Below, piece after piece: positions 5,960-10,937 of a stretch of DNA of 10,937 nucleotides; position 1 is the stretch's first letter; each line of letters begins with the position of its first letter. The stretch covers positions 1 to 10,937 of the forward strand of contig JACQRN010000097.1 in the NCBI GenBank assembly GCA_016206515.1, given 5' to 3'. The notes beneath the pieces were generated by a model that saw only the letters and a program-made list of their open reading frames with translations, was not told the DNA's origin and made no database searches. The position numbers and the translations under genes are program-made. The stretch is from Planctomycetota bacterium. GTDB taxonomy: Bacteria; Planctomycetota; SBBH01; JACQRN01.

Positions 5960-5965
5960 TATACT
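5960..5965 (+). promoter_or_regulatory. -10 box of the tRNA-Leu gene
   Basis: TATACT (5 of 6 to TATAAT) lies 14 bases before the first tRNA base, as expected for a short-leader tRNA transcript. No convincing -35 is visible at 16-18 bases spacing. Confidence 0.5.
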
Positions 5966-5979
5966 CTCATCTCGTTGGC

Positions 5980-6062
5980 GCGGGGGTGGCGGAATGGCAG
6001 ACGCGCTAGGTTCAGGACCTAGTGGTGGCAACACCTTGAGGGTTCAAGTCCCTCCCTCCGCA
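5980..6062 (+). tRNA. tRNA-Leu(CAG)
   Basis: This 83-base class II tRNA decodes CUG. The acceptor arm is GCGGGGG paired with CCTCCGC (one G-T pair). The anticodon stem CTAGG/CCTAG encloses the loop TTCAGGA with anticodon CAG at 6013-6015. A long variable arm (TGGTGGCAACACC) is typical of Leu, and the T arm is GAGGG-TTCAAGT-CCCTC. The D arm has the usual GCGGAATGGCAGACGC form. The discriminator is A6062 and CCA is not encoded. tRNA genes are frequent insertion sites, and the next 430 bases hold only mobile and toxin remnants. Confidence 0.96.
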
Positions 6063-6088
6063 TTAGAATTGGGCGTGGCTACTTTTCG

Positions 6089-6232
6089 TCACGCGACCCT
6101 CCGCCAGGACCGTGAGCCGTAGAGGCGGCGCTGGTCCTGCTGGATGTGGAAGTGCAGGTATTCCCCCAGGTCGCCGCTGAGCTGGAGCGCCCGCAGTTTC
6201 AGGACCGCCTCGGCCGCCTACCGGGTGTCCAT
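6089..6232 (-). pseudogene. Transposase 3'-end remnant, probably ISKra4 family
   Basis: The minus strand reads HPMDTR, TAG, then AAEAVLKLRALQLSGDLGEY (the residues immediately after the stop), LHFHIQQDQRRLYGSRSW and a TGA stop at 6091-6089. The pattern (K)DRMD-(x)-GAEAVLxLRALxxSGDxxxYWxFHxxxEHxR is how ISKra4-family transposases end, as far as I recall. The in-frame TAG (6220-6218), a TAA a little further upstream and the absence of any preceding DDE domain show this is only the tail of a dead copy. The family name is a recollection without a database check; the alternative is another DDE family with a similar tail. Confidence 0.5.
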
Positions 6233-6288
6233 CGGATGGCGAGCGGACTCTCTCTCGGCGCGTTAGGGATGTCCGAAATGTCCGGTCC

Positions 6289-6310
6289 TTGGTGGATCGG
6301 GAATCCACAA
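6289..6310. repeat. Imperfect hairpin between remnants
   Basis: GTGGAT (6292-6297) and ATCCAC (6303-6308) form a perfect stem with a 5-base loop. Allowing one bulged G, pairing extends to TTG/CAA on the outside. It lies between the transposase remnant and the toxin remnant and may be a leftover element end or a terminator. Confidence 0.35.
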
Positions 6311-6343
6311 CCGTAGTCCATGCAATGAGTTGCGGTTGTCGTT

Positions 6344-6493
6344 GTGAAAAGCGCGGACATCGAGTGCGGTCGGTTCCTGTCGGTGCGCGTGACGCGCGAC
6401 GTTCGTGCCGTCGGCATCCGGCAGGATGATGTCATGGTCTGGTTCTGGATCGGGTCGCACGGGGAGTACGAGCAGGTCATCGCGAAGGTCTGA
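6344..6493 (+). CDS. Putative ParE/RelE-like toxin, C-terminal remnant
   Basis: A 49-residue frame from a GTG. The segment GRFLSVRVTRDVRAVGIRQD (residues 9-28) followed by DVMVWFWIGSHGEYEQVI matches, from memory, the C-terminal half of a family of about 85-90-residue proteins that includes ParE/RelE-like toxins (pattern FWSVRV..YRALG......WFWIGSHxEYDxLI). The expected N-terminal helices are missing. The frame closes upstream with TGA at 6326-6328, and no ribosome site precedes the GTG. It is therefore most likely a 5'-truncated toxin gene, although a short independent protein is possible. No antitoxin-like gene lies directly beside it. Confidence 0.45.
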   Translation: MKSADIECGRFLSVRVTRDVRAVGIRQDDVMVWFWIGSHGEYEQVIAKV

Positions 6494-6556
6494 CGGACCT
6501 GCCGCCACGCTCCAAGTGCCGCTACACTGGCGCGCACGGTGGCCGAGGGGAGCAGG

Positions 6557-7588
6557 ATGCCGCACGTCTGCGCGCATTCCGGATCCGCGGATCTCGCGCG
6601 GCTCTCCGACGACGATCTGCTGGATCTCCTCGAGGAACATGGCGACACGCTTCCGCTGGCGGCGATCGAGGAGTGCGCCCGCCGGGCGGACTCGATGCTG
6701 CCGGTCCTCACCGAATTCCTGAAGAGGCACAAACTCTGGTCTGGGGCGGACGGCGGGGCGTTCTGGCTTCCCGTGCACGCGACGTGCGTCCTGGCCTGCA
6801 TCGGGGCCCCCGGATGTCTCCCGGGGCTCGTCGCGGCGCTCGATGGGTTCGTGAAGACGGAGAACGAATGGCTGATGGATGAGTTTCCCGCGATCTTCGC
6901 CGGGTTCGGCCCTGCCGCGGTCCCGCCCCTCGTGGAGCGCGCGACATCGCGGCGCTCACCCTGGCTGCGCCAGGTGGCGCTGCGGTCTCTCGCCGCTATC
7001 GTGCTCCGGCATCCGGAGTGCGAGGGGGACGGCGACGAGTCATGGAGAAAGGCGGAGATGGAACACCTCCGCGATGCGTTCGCGCAATCGAAGGCTCTCG
7101 AGGACTTGCCTGCAGTCGGGCGGGAAGATGCGGTCGCGGATTTGCCGATGTTCGTCCGGTACATGGTGGATGTGTGCGGCTCGCCTCCCTGGGCGTGGAC
7201 ACGCCAGCACACGCTCCATTTCCTGCTGGAGCATTTTCCGGCGCAGGAGAGCATCCCCCCGCCCGGTGAGGTGGAACGCCTGCGGCAAGTGCCGGAGGCG
7301 CTTGCGCGGTTCATCCTGTTCTGGGCGGAACAGGGGGAGGTGCCTGACGTACATGCGCGCGATGGTGCGGACGCGGCGCGCGAACTGCGGGACGCCTTTT
7401 TGCGGGATGCCACGAATCCGGAGAAGTTCGGCGACACCAAGCGCTCCACGCCCGGGGATCGGGTGCCGGAAGCCCCGGTTGGATCGGAGAATGCATGGCG
7501 GAACAGATGTCCTACGGCGGCGAATCGGAGGCGATGGCGTACGTCGCGGATGCCTACGCCGCCTGGAAGGCGACCCCCGGCGCGCTGA
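6557..7588 (+). CDS. HEAT-like/DUF1186-like protein of unknown function
   Basis: The frame encodes 343 residues from an ATG preceded by GAGGGGAG at a spacing of four bases; a GTG at 6539 is an alternative. The protein has no signal peptide or membrane span. The N-terminal half is helical with paired-helix repeats (LARLSDDDLLDLLEEHGDTL, then FWLPVHATCVLACIGAPGCL, then WLRQVALRSLAAIV), as in HEAT-like and DUF1186-type proteins. The region RKAEMEHLRDAF to LRDATNPEKFGDTK also looks like real coding sequence. After about residue 300 the composition turns abruptly Arg/Pro-rich (RNRCPTAANRRRW) with poor GC3, as in out-of-frame reading, while frame 7495-7638 shows proper coding character. The gene probably has a frameshift near 7435-7495, or should end earlier. 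Confidence 0.65.
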   Translation: MPHVCAHSGSADLARLSDDDLLDLLEEHGDTLPLAAIEECARRADSMLPVLTEFLKRHKLWSGADGGAFWLPVHATCVLACIGAPGCLPGLVAALDGFVKTENEWLMDEFPAIFAGFGPAAVPPLVERATSRRSPWLRQVALRSLAAIVLRHPECEGDGDESWRKAEMEHLRDAFAQSKALEDLPAVGREDAVADLPMFVRYMVDVCGSPPWAWTRQHTLHFLLEHFPAQESIPPPGEVERLRQVPEALARFILFWAEQGEVPDVHARDGADAARELRDAFLRDATNPEKFGDTKRSTPGDRVPEAPVGSENAWRNRCPTAANRRRWRTSRMPTPPGRRPPAR

Positions 7589-7638
7589 AGTGGCTCGACC
7601 GCGCGACGCGGGGGGCCGAATCGGCGGGATCCGCGTAG
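7495..7638 (+). CDS. Small ORF or frameshifted C-terminus of the preceding gene
   Basis: A 47-residue frame begins MAEQMSYGGESEAMAYVADA and continues AYAAWKATPGALKWLDRATR. Codons have strong GC at third positions, unlike the overlapping frame of the preceding gene. A CGGAGA lies five bases before the ATG, so it could be a separate small gene. Alternatively it is the true end of the 6557 gene after a +1 or -1 shift, since the frame stays open upstream (GWIGEC before the Met). I do not recognise a family. Confidence 0.45.
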   Translation: MAEQMSYGGESEAMAYVADAYAAWKATPGALKWLDRATRGAESAGSA

Positions 7639-7745
7639 GCCGATATTCGAGAAGGCTCTTCGACTCGGTCAGGCTTTGCTTTCTGAAACGGTCCCTGCTC
7701 CAGTCGTAGCGCGTCCGCGGGATCTGGTCTGCAGTTCATCGAGCG

Positions 7746-7952
7746 TCAGTTCGCCTTCCCGCCCCCCTGGACGTTGGTCTGTGGGACGCGGGGAGCCTTC
7801 CGCCAGAACGGTCCCAGGATGGGGTCGGCAAGAACCCGTTCCATCGCCCTGCGCCGGAATTCCTCCTCGCCCAGCTCCTGGATTTCCTTTAGGTGCTTGG
7901 CCTGGATCTGGCGTTTCATCTCTACGCAGTCGAATGTCTTCTCACGCTTCAT
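7746..7952 (-). CDS. Small charged protein of the PIN operon (possible antitoxin)
   Basis: A 68-residue protein starting MKREKTFDCVEMKRQIQAKH, then an amphipathic charged helix (LKEIQELGEEEFRRRAMERV) and an aromatic tail (LGPFWRKAP). From memory, small proteins with the FDCVxMKRxIQ opening often follow PIN-domain genes of the neighbouring type, which suggests a partner or antitoxin; that role is inference. The ATG overlaps the end of the PIN gene by 11 bases. A strong GGAGGTGG at 7959-7966 lies six bases upstream and fixes this start over the longer frame beginning at 7994. It is the last gene of the operon. Confidence 0.75.
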   Translation of the reverse strand: MKREKTFDCVEMKRQIQAKHLKEIQELGEEEFRRRAMERVLADPILGPFWRKAPRVPQTNVQGGGKAN

Positions 7953-8406
7953 AGTCCACCACCTCCGCGGGTGTATGGATCGCCAAGGCGCCATACCCCT
8001 CGATCAGGTTCACTCCGTGATACCCCCGGATCCGCCTCCAGTTGACGATGTCGCGGAAGTTCCAGCTCACGATCGCATCGGCGCCTGCCACCGATGCGGC
8101 AGCGATGTGCTCCGCGTCCCGGATGGAGGATCTTCCGACGACACCCTTCTCCACGTACGCGTCGCGCAATCGTCCGATCTCGGCGGAAGGTTCGACGATT
8201 TGAGCATGGTCCCTGCGCAGTTCCCCGAAGAGGTCACGGACCTGTTGCGGTGCGCCCACAATCTCGATCGCGACGATGGCTGAAACGATCAGCTCGAACC
8301 GTCCCGCCCGGACCTCCCCGAAGAAGCGCCTGCTCGCCTCGGCGAACTCCTCGTCGAAGCAGCCCCCGAAGACGGAGGTATCGGCGTACACGCGCAGCTT
8401 CTTCAT
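7942..8406 (-). CDS. PIN-domain ribonuclease (VapC-like toxin)
   Basis: A 154-residue PIN-domain protein. The acidic metal-binding residues are in place: Asp9 (VYADTSVFGG), Glu48 (IVAIEIVGAP), Asp97 (RDAEHIAAA), and Asn116/Asp119 in SWNFRDIVNW. Related proteins end in YxAVNLxxGY...IxxPxEVxDYE, as here (GVNLIEGYGALAIHTPAEVV). Such enzymes cut RNA with Mg2+/Mn2+, and many are toxins of type II modules. The ATG has GGAGG four bases upstream (8411-8415) and overlaps the stop of the HTH gene by ATGA. The following small gene overlaps its 3' end. The gene looks intact, with no stop or shift. Confidence 0.88.
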   Translation of the reverse strand: MKKLRVYADTSVFGGCFDEEFAEASRRFFGEVRAGRFELIVSAIVAIEIVGAPQQVRDLFGELRRDHAQIVEPSAEIGRLRDAYVEKGVVGRSSIRDAEHIAAASVAGADAIVSWNFRDIVNWRRIRGYHGVNLIEGYGALAIHTPAEVVDYEA

Positions 8407-8708
8407 CGCGCCTCCAGTGTACCGGGGGCGGCTCCGTCCCGCCCGCTCGACCTGAGGCGGGCCGTTTTCCAGGTGTCGATCTGCTCCTCCCACGCCTCCA
8501 GCACCGCGATGGGGCGCAGGTCCCGCTCGCCGATGGCTTTCTCGCCCCCCTGAAGGATCGCCTCCTGGATCTCCGGCGCTAGGAGCGCGAGCTTCGTGAT
8601 CTGGCTGACGCGGGCGTCGGTGACGCCGAGCCAGCGGGCGGCATCGGCGTGGTTCTTGAACGTCCCGGTCCGGATGAGGTCGTCGATGACGTGCGCCAGG
8701 GCCAGCAT
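8403..8708 (-). CDS. HTH DNA-binding protein of the PIN operon
   Basis: A 101-residue protein with a helix-turn-helix at about 18-42 (HADAARWLGVTDARVSQITK), followed by LALLAPEIQEAIL and a charged tail. This arrangement (MLALAHxID, then HTH, then LLLAPEIQExIL) recurs in small regulators related to ParB/KorB-type HTH proteins. It is likely to bind the operon promoter, and could be an antitoxin or autoregulator for the PIN protein. The ATG at 8708 has no visible ribosome site. The same frame is open upstream and reads like protein (TGTDLLTSIPPEPTHIQR) without any ATG, GTG or TTG, so the true N-terminus may be lost or use another start. Its TGA overlaps the PIN ATG. Confidence 0.7.
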   Translation of the reverse strand: MLALAHVIDDLIRTGTFKNHADAARWLGVTDARVSQITKLALLAPEIQEAILQGGEKAIGERDLRPIAVLEAWEEQIDTWKTARLRSSGRDGAAPGTLEAR

Positions 8709-8838
8709 GCGCTGGATGTGCGTGGGTTCGGGCGGGATCGAGGTCAGGAGGTCGGTTCCTGTGAGACGGAGGCGATCGGCGCAAGCCCTGGTGTCGGCGC
8801 TCTCATGTCGGGAGGGGTGCGGTGAAGCGCAGGAGGGG

Positions 8839-8848
8839 GGGGGAAGGG
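8839..8848. repeat. Left 10-bp target site duplication
   Basis: GGGGGAAGGG directly before the insertion sequence, identical to 9838-9847 directly after it. It lies at the end of a longer G run (8835-8843). Confidence 0.8.
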
Positions 8849-8873
8849 CAGGGTCCCTCCGAGTTCACGTAAG
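8849..8873. repeat. Left terminal inverted repeat of the IS
   Basis: Begins CAGGGTCCCTCCGAGTT. Over 25 bases it is the inverse of 9813-9837 with two mismatches. The transposase stop codon (8865-8867) lies inside it. Confidence 0.88.
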
Positions 8874-9755
8874 CTGAATCCCGGTCACGGCGGATAGTGC
8901 GGCAGGAGGATTCCAGGCGAATTCCCGGAGCGCTTCGGCCCGGTTTCCGACTTTTTCGCGGTGGAGCACGAAGACGATGGCGTTGCGCAGCGCGGCGAGG
9001 ACTTGGGGGGCGGAGCCTGACGTCACGCGGCAGGCGTCTTCGCCCAGTGTCACATCCCGCACGCGATGCAGACGGTTCTCGACGCGCCAGTGGCCGCGCC
9101 AGATCGCCAGCAGGTCGCGGGCCGAGGCGTTCTCCGGTCGCAGGGAGGTGATCGCGTAGCCGACATCGCGCGTCTCAACGCCACGCACGCGTCTCGTGCG
9201 CTCGATGCGGCAGACCTGTCCCACGCCCGGCCAGTCGAGGAAGCCGTTCAGCTGGGACGTTGCCCAGAGTCTGCGGCACTCCACGCGGCCGCCGTGCTTC
9301 CCCTCCTCGACGGCCGTGCGGACTTCAGCCTGCCACGCGTTGTGTTCCGAGGGGGGAAGAAGGCATCTGGAACGCCGTCGCGATCGCCTCCCGGAGCGTC
9401 GGCTGGTTGTCCTGGACGACGAAGAGGTAGTCGCCGTCCGCCTGGCAGACCGCCTGGGCCAGTTCCTTCTGGTAGAAGATGGCATCCCCTACGGGGACGA
9501 CTTCCTTCTGGAGAGCGTCGAGCAGGAGGGGCTCCGGTAACTGCGGAATCCCAGGCTACGCCACCATGTGCGGTGGCGCTGGAACGCCATCCGTCCCCAC
9601 TGCGCGATCGCGTCCAGCGAGGTGCATCCAGAAATCATCGCGGCGGTCGCCAGGGTCAGGACCGCAGACAGCGGGTGCCTCCGCCCCTGCCGGTGCCGGG
9701 GATCCGGCATCTGCTGAAAGGCTGCGTACAACGTCGTCGGACAGGTGTAGGGCAT
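8865..9755 (-). pseudogene. ISAs1-family transposase, disrupted
   Basis: The start is intact: GGAGGAGGA (9762-9770), then ATG at 9755 and FQQMPDPRHRQGRRHPLSAV, ISGCTSLDAIAQWGR, the DDE_Tnp_1-associated N-terminal domain. After WWRSLG the reading jumps to another frame, IPQLPEPLLLDALQKE, VGDAIFYQKELAQAV and DGDYLFVVQDNQPTLREAIA, which is the segment around the second catalytic Asp (GDA). The intervening part with the first catalytic Asp (DGKxxR motif) is missing; the junction is near 9545-9556. A second frame change occurs at a G6 run (9351-9356). The C-terminus then reads LNGFLDWPGVGQVCRIER, YAITSL and HWRVENRLHRVRDVTLGEDA with the catalytic Glu. It ends at TGA in the left inverted repeat. 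The protein cannot be functional. Confidence 0.88.
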
Positions 9756-9812
9756 CTGTTTTCCTCCTCCGGGTAAGGGTTTGTCCTCTTCCTCGGCCTT
9801 TCCCGGGCGTCA

Positions 9813-9837
9813 CTTGCGAGAACTCGGAGGGACCCTG
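9813..9837. repeat. Right terminal inverted repeat of the IS
   Basis: Ends AACTCGGAGGGACCCTG and pairs with 8849-8873 as an inverted repeat with two mismatches in 25 bases. Confidence 0.88.
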
Positions 9838-9847
9838 GGGGGAAGGG
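9838..9847. repeat. Right 10-bp target site duplication
   Basis: GGGGGAAGGG, identical to 8839-8848. Removing the element and one copy restores a continuous purine-rich intergenic sequence. Confidence 0.8.
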
Positions 9848-9895
9848 CGGGAGGGGAGAAATCTGCGACGGATTCGGCTAGGTTCCCCGACTGGA

Positions 9896-10429
9896 ATGAC
9901 GGAGTGGGAGAATCGGGTGGGTGAGGGGTGGCGGCGGTCGCTCGCCGAGGCGTCCGGGGGGCTCTTTGCGTGGGCGTTCTCGCAGGCTGCAGGAGACCGG
10001 GAGGTTGCGATGGATGTGGCGCAGGAAACGATGCGGGCGGCACTCGAAACGGCGCACCCCCCGCGCGGAGAAACGGGGCCGTGGCTGCGCGGGATCGCGC
10101 GGCACAAACTCGCCGACGCTTGGCGGGCGCGCCGCCGCGCCGTCGCAACCCTGCCGCCGGACCTGCTCGACGGGATGACCCCGTCGAGGCTCGATGTGCT
10201 CGATGAGCCTTCGGCTGCCACGGTCCGCGATGCGGTCCGCGACGCCCTGGCGGCGATTCCTTCCGATCATCGTGAGGTGCTGCTCTCCAAGTATGTCGAA
10301 GGGCGGTCCCAACGGGAGATCGCGGTCGAACTGGGCCGGACCGAGGAGGCGGTCGAATCCCTGCTGGCGCGCGCCCGGCAGGGATTCTCCGGGGCGTTTC
10401 GCAGGGACGTGATGGAGGGACGACGATGA
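9896..10429 (+). CDS. ECF-type RNA polymerase sigma factor
   Basis: A 177-residue sigma-70 family protein with only regions 2 and 4. Region 2 covers about 20-85 (GLFAWAFSQAAGDREVAMDV, AQETMRAALE, WLRGIARHKLADAWRARRR). Region 4 covers about 113-165 (LAAIPSDHREVLLSKYVEGR, then the HTH SQREIAVELGRTEEAVESLL), which would contact the -35 element. ECF factors redirect RNA polymerase to a small regulon under control of a partner protein. The ATG at 9896 is chosen because homology begins soon after; the open frame further upstream runs into the insertion sequence and is not coding. No good ribosome site is visible. The stop overlaps the next ATG (ATGA at 10426), so the partner gene is translationally coupled. 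Confidence 0.9.
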   Translation: MTEWENRVGEGWRRSLAEASGGLFAWAFSQAAGDREVAMDVAQETMRAALETAHPPRGETGPWLRGIARHKLADAWRARRRAVATLPPDLLDGMTPSRLDVLDEPSAATVRDAVRDALAAIPSDHREVLLSKYVEGRSQREIAVELGRTEEAVESLLARARQGFSGAFRRDVMEGRR

Positions 10430-10937
10430 ACGACATGCGACGGGACAGACGATCCGACGAAGGGGACATGGATGAGGCGACGATCGCGGCCCTATTGCGA
10501 TTCGCCTGCCGGGAATCGGGTCGCCCCGCCGGTGCCGTTTCTGCCCACCCTGCGCTCGCGCCGGCCCGCAGACGCCGGGGGACCGGATTCTCCGGTTCGT
10601 GGATCGTCGACGCCTTGGCGGTCGCCGCCTGCGCGATGCTGGCCCTGACACTCCTCCGGAGTCTCGAGCGAGAGCGTGACAAGGAACCGGTGGGGGGCGG
10701 GGACGACGCTGTCATCGCAGCGGAAGGCGACACGCCTGCCGACCCCCCGGCCGGTGGCGACCAGTCCAGCGTCGAGCAAGCGGCGGCACGGGCGGATGTC
10801 GTGGCCTGGTTGTCGTTCCGTTCGCTCCCCTTATCCGAAAGGGATGAGGCGGAACGGATCAAGGCGGATCCCGGGACGGTCAAAGAGATTACGTACGCCT
10901 ACGTTCCTGTGGAACGGGTGCTCAAAGGGGAGGTCGA
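10426..10937 (+). CDS. Single-pass membrane protein, probable sigma-factor partner (3' partial)
   Basis: The frame is open from ATG 10426 to the window edge (170 codons seen). GGAGGGA at 10414-10420, five bases upstream, is a strong ribosome site, and the ATGA overlap couples it to the sigma gene. The N-terminal 50 residues are charged and cytoplasmic (DEGDMDEATIAALLRFACRE). One membrane helix spans about 57-79 (SWIVDALAVAACAMLALTLL). A Pro/Gly/Asp-rich linker follows, then an outside domain with AYVPVERVLKGEV, a pattern seen in exported proteins with xVExVLKG strands. Position and topology suit an anti-sigma factor, but the HxxxCxxC zinc motif of common anti-sigma domains is absent, so it may be a divergent anti-sigma factor or a target gene. 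Confidence 0.75.
   Translation, partial: MNDMRRDRRSDEGDMDEATIAALLRFACRESGRPAGAVSAHPALAPARRRRGTGFSGSWIVDALAVAACAMLALTLLRSLERERDKEPVGGGDDAVIAAEGDTPADPPAGGDQSSVEQAAARADVVAWLSFRSLPLSERDEAERIKADPGTVKEITYAYVPVERVLKGEV

Larger units (their letters stand above)
8849..9837 (-). mobile_element. Degenerate ISAs1-family insertion sequence
   Basis: A 989-bp element bounded by 25-bp inverted repeats (23 of 25 matching, tips CAGGGTCCC) and flanked by a perfect 10-bp duplication GGGGGAAGGG. It carries one transposase on the minus strand, disrupted by an internal deletion and a frameshift. Typical ISAs1 elements are about 1.2-1.3 kb, so roughly 200-300 bp have been lost. It sits between the HTH/PIN operon and the sigma factor gene, which diverge from it, and may have displaced or replaced their promoters. 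The perfect duplication implies a rather recent insertion, possibly of an already defective copy moved in trans. Confidence 0.9.

Noticed and set aside
6199..7449. 416-codon minus-strand open frame
   Set aside because: Ser/Arg/Pro-rich antisense of the HEAT/DUF1186-like gene; overlaps two remnants and shows no domain.
7554..7739. 61-codon minus-strand frame after the PIN operon
   Set aside because: No ribosome site, overlaps the better-supported plus-strand frame ending at 7638, and the sequence looks like a shadow.
7639..7745. Terminator between the converging gene groups
   Set aside because: Only 4-bp stems and no T-tract could be found; nothing convincing.
9479..9895. Upstream extension of the sigma factor frame
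   Set aside because: Runs through the inserted IS and its target duplication, so it cannot be part of the native gene.
9810..10883. 357-codon minus-strand open frame
   Set aside because: Antisense to the clear ECF sigma factor and its partner, and begins within the IS end; no motif.

Overview
The window is GC-rich chromosomal DNA, most likely from an uncultured or little-studied soil or sediment bacterium. The mix of acyl-CoA metabolism genes, an ECF sigma factor, a HEAT/TPR-like exported protein, GGGGACWGACRCC-type dispersed repeats and a PIN toxin operon would fit Acidobacteriota, Myxococcota-like or Eisenbacteria-like lineages. The sequence alone does not fix the phylum.

Left part (1-4698, plus strand). 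An intergenic stretch with short purine-rich heptamers precedes a thiolase (233-1423). A class I SAM methyltransferase follows (about 1458-2342), coupled by an ATGA overlap to a TrpG/PabA-type glutamine amidotransferase (2339-2956). After a spacer with two inverted repeats and a possible -10 box comes a single-domain response regulator (3120-3494). Next is a glutaryl-CoA dehydrogenase (3532-4698) interrupted by one in-frame TAG codon at 3877-3879. Thiolase and glutaryl-CoA dehydrogenase together suggest lysine/tryptophan or aromatic-derived glutaryl-CoA breakdown to acetyl-CoA, but they are separated by unrelated genes.

Middle (4690-6560). An exported HEAT/TPR-like protein (4719-5582) lies between copies of a dispersed repeat (core GGGGACWGACRCC). 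Repeat copies supply the stop codons of both gcdH and this gene, and two copies face each other as a perfect 16-bp inverted repeat (5597-5612 / 5662-5677). A small unknown minus-strand gene (5689-5874) and a tRNA-Leu(CAG) (5980-6062) follow. Then come remnants: the 3' end of a probable ISKra4-family transposase (6089-6232, minus) and the C-terminal half of a putative small toxin (6344-6493).

Right part (6557-10937). A HEAT/DUF1186-like protein (6557-7588) appears to change reading frame near its end, with coding signal continuing in another frame to 7638. On the minus strand a tightly coupled three-gene operon reads HTH protein (8708-8403), PIN-domain ribonuclease (8406-7942), small charged protein (7952-7746), and looks like a toxin-antitoxin-type module. 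Just upstream sits a degenerate ISAs1-family element (8849-9837) with 25-bp terminal inverted repeats and a perfect 10-bp target duplication, but a broken transposase. An ECF sigma factor (9896-10429) is coupled by ATGA to a single-pass membrane protein (10426 to beyond the window edge), probably its regulator or target.
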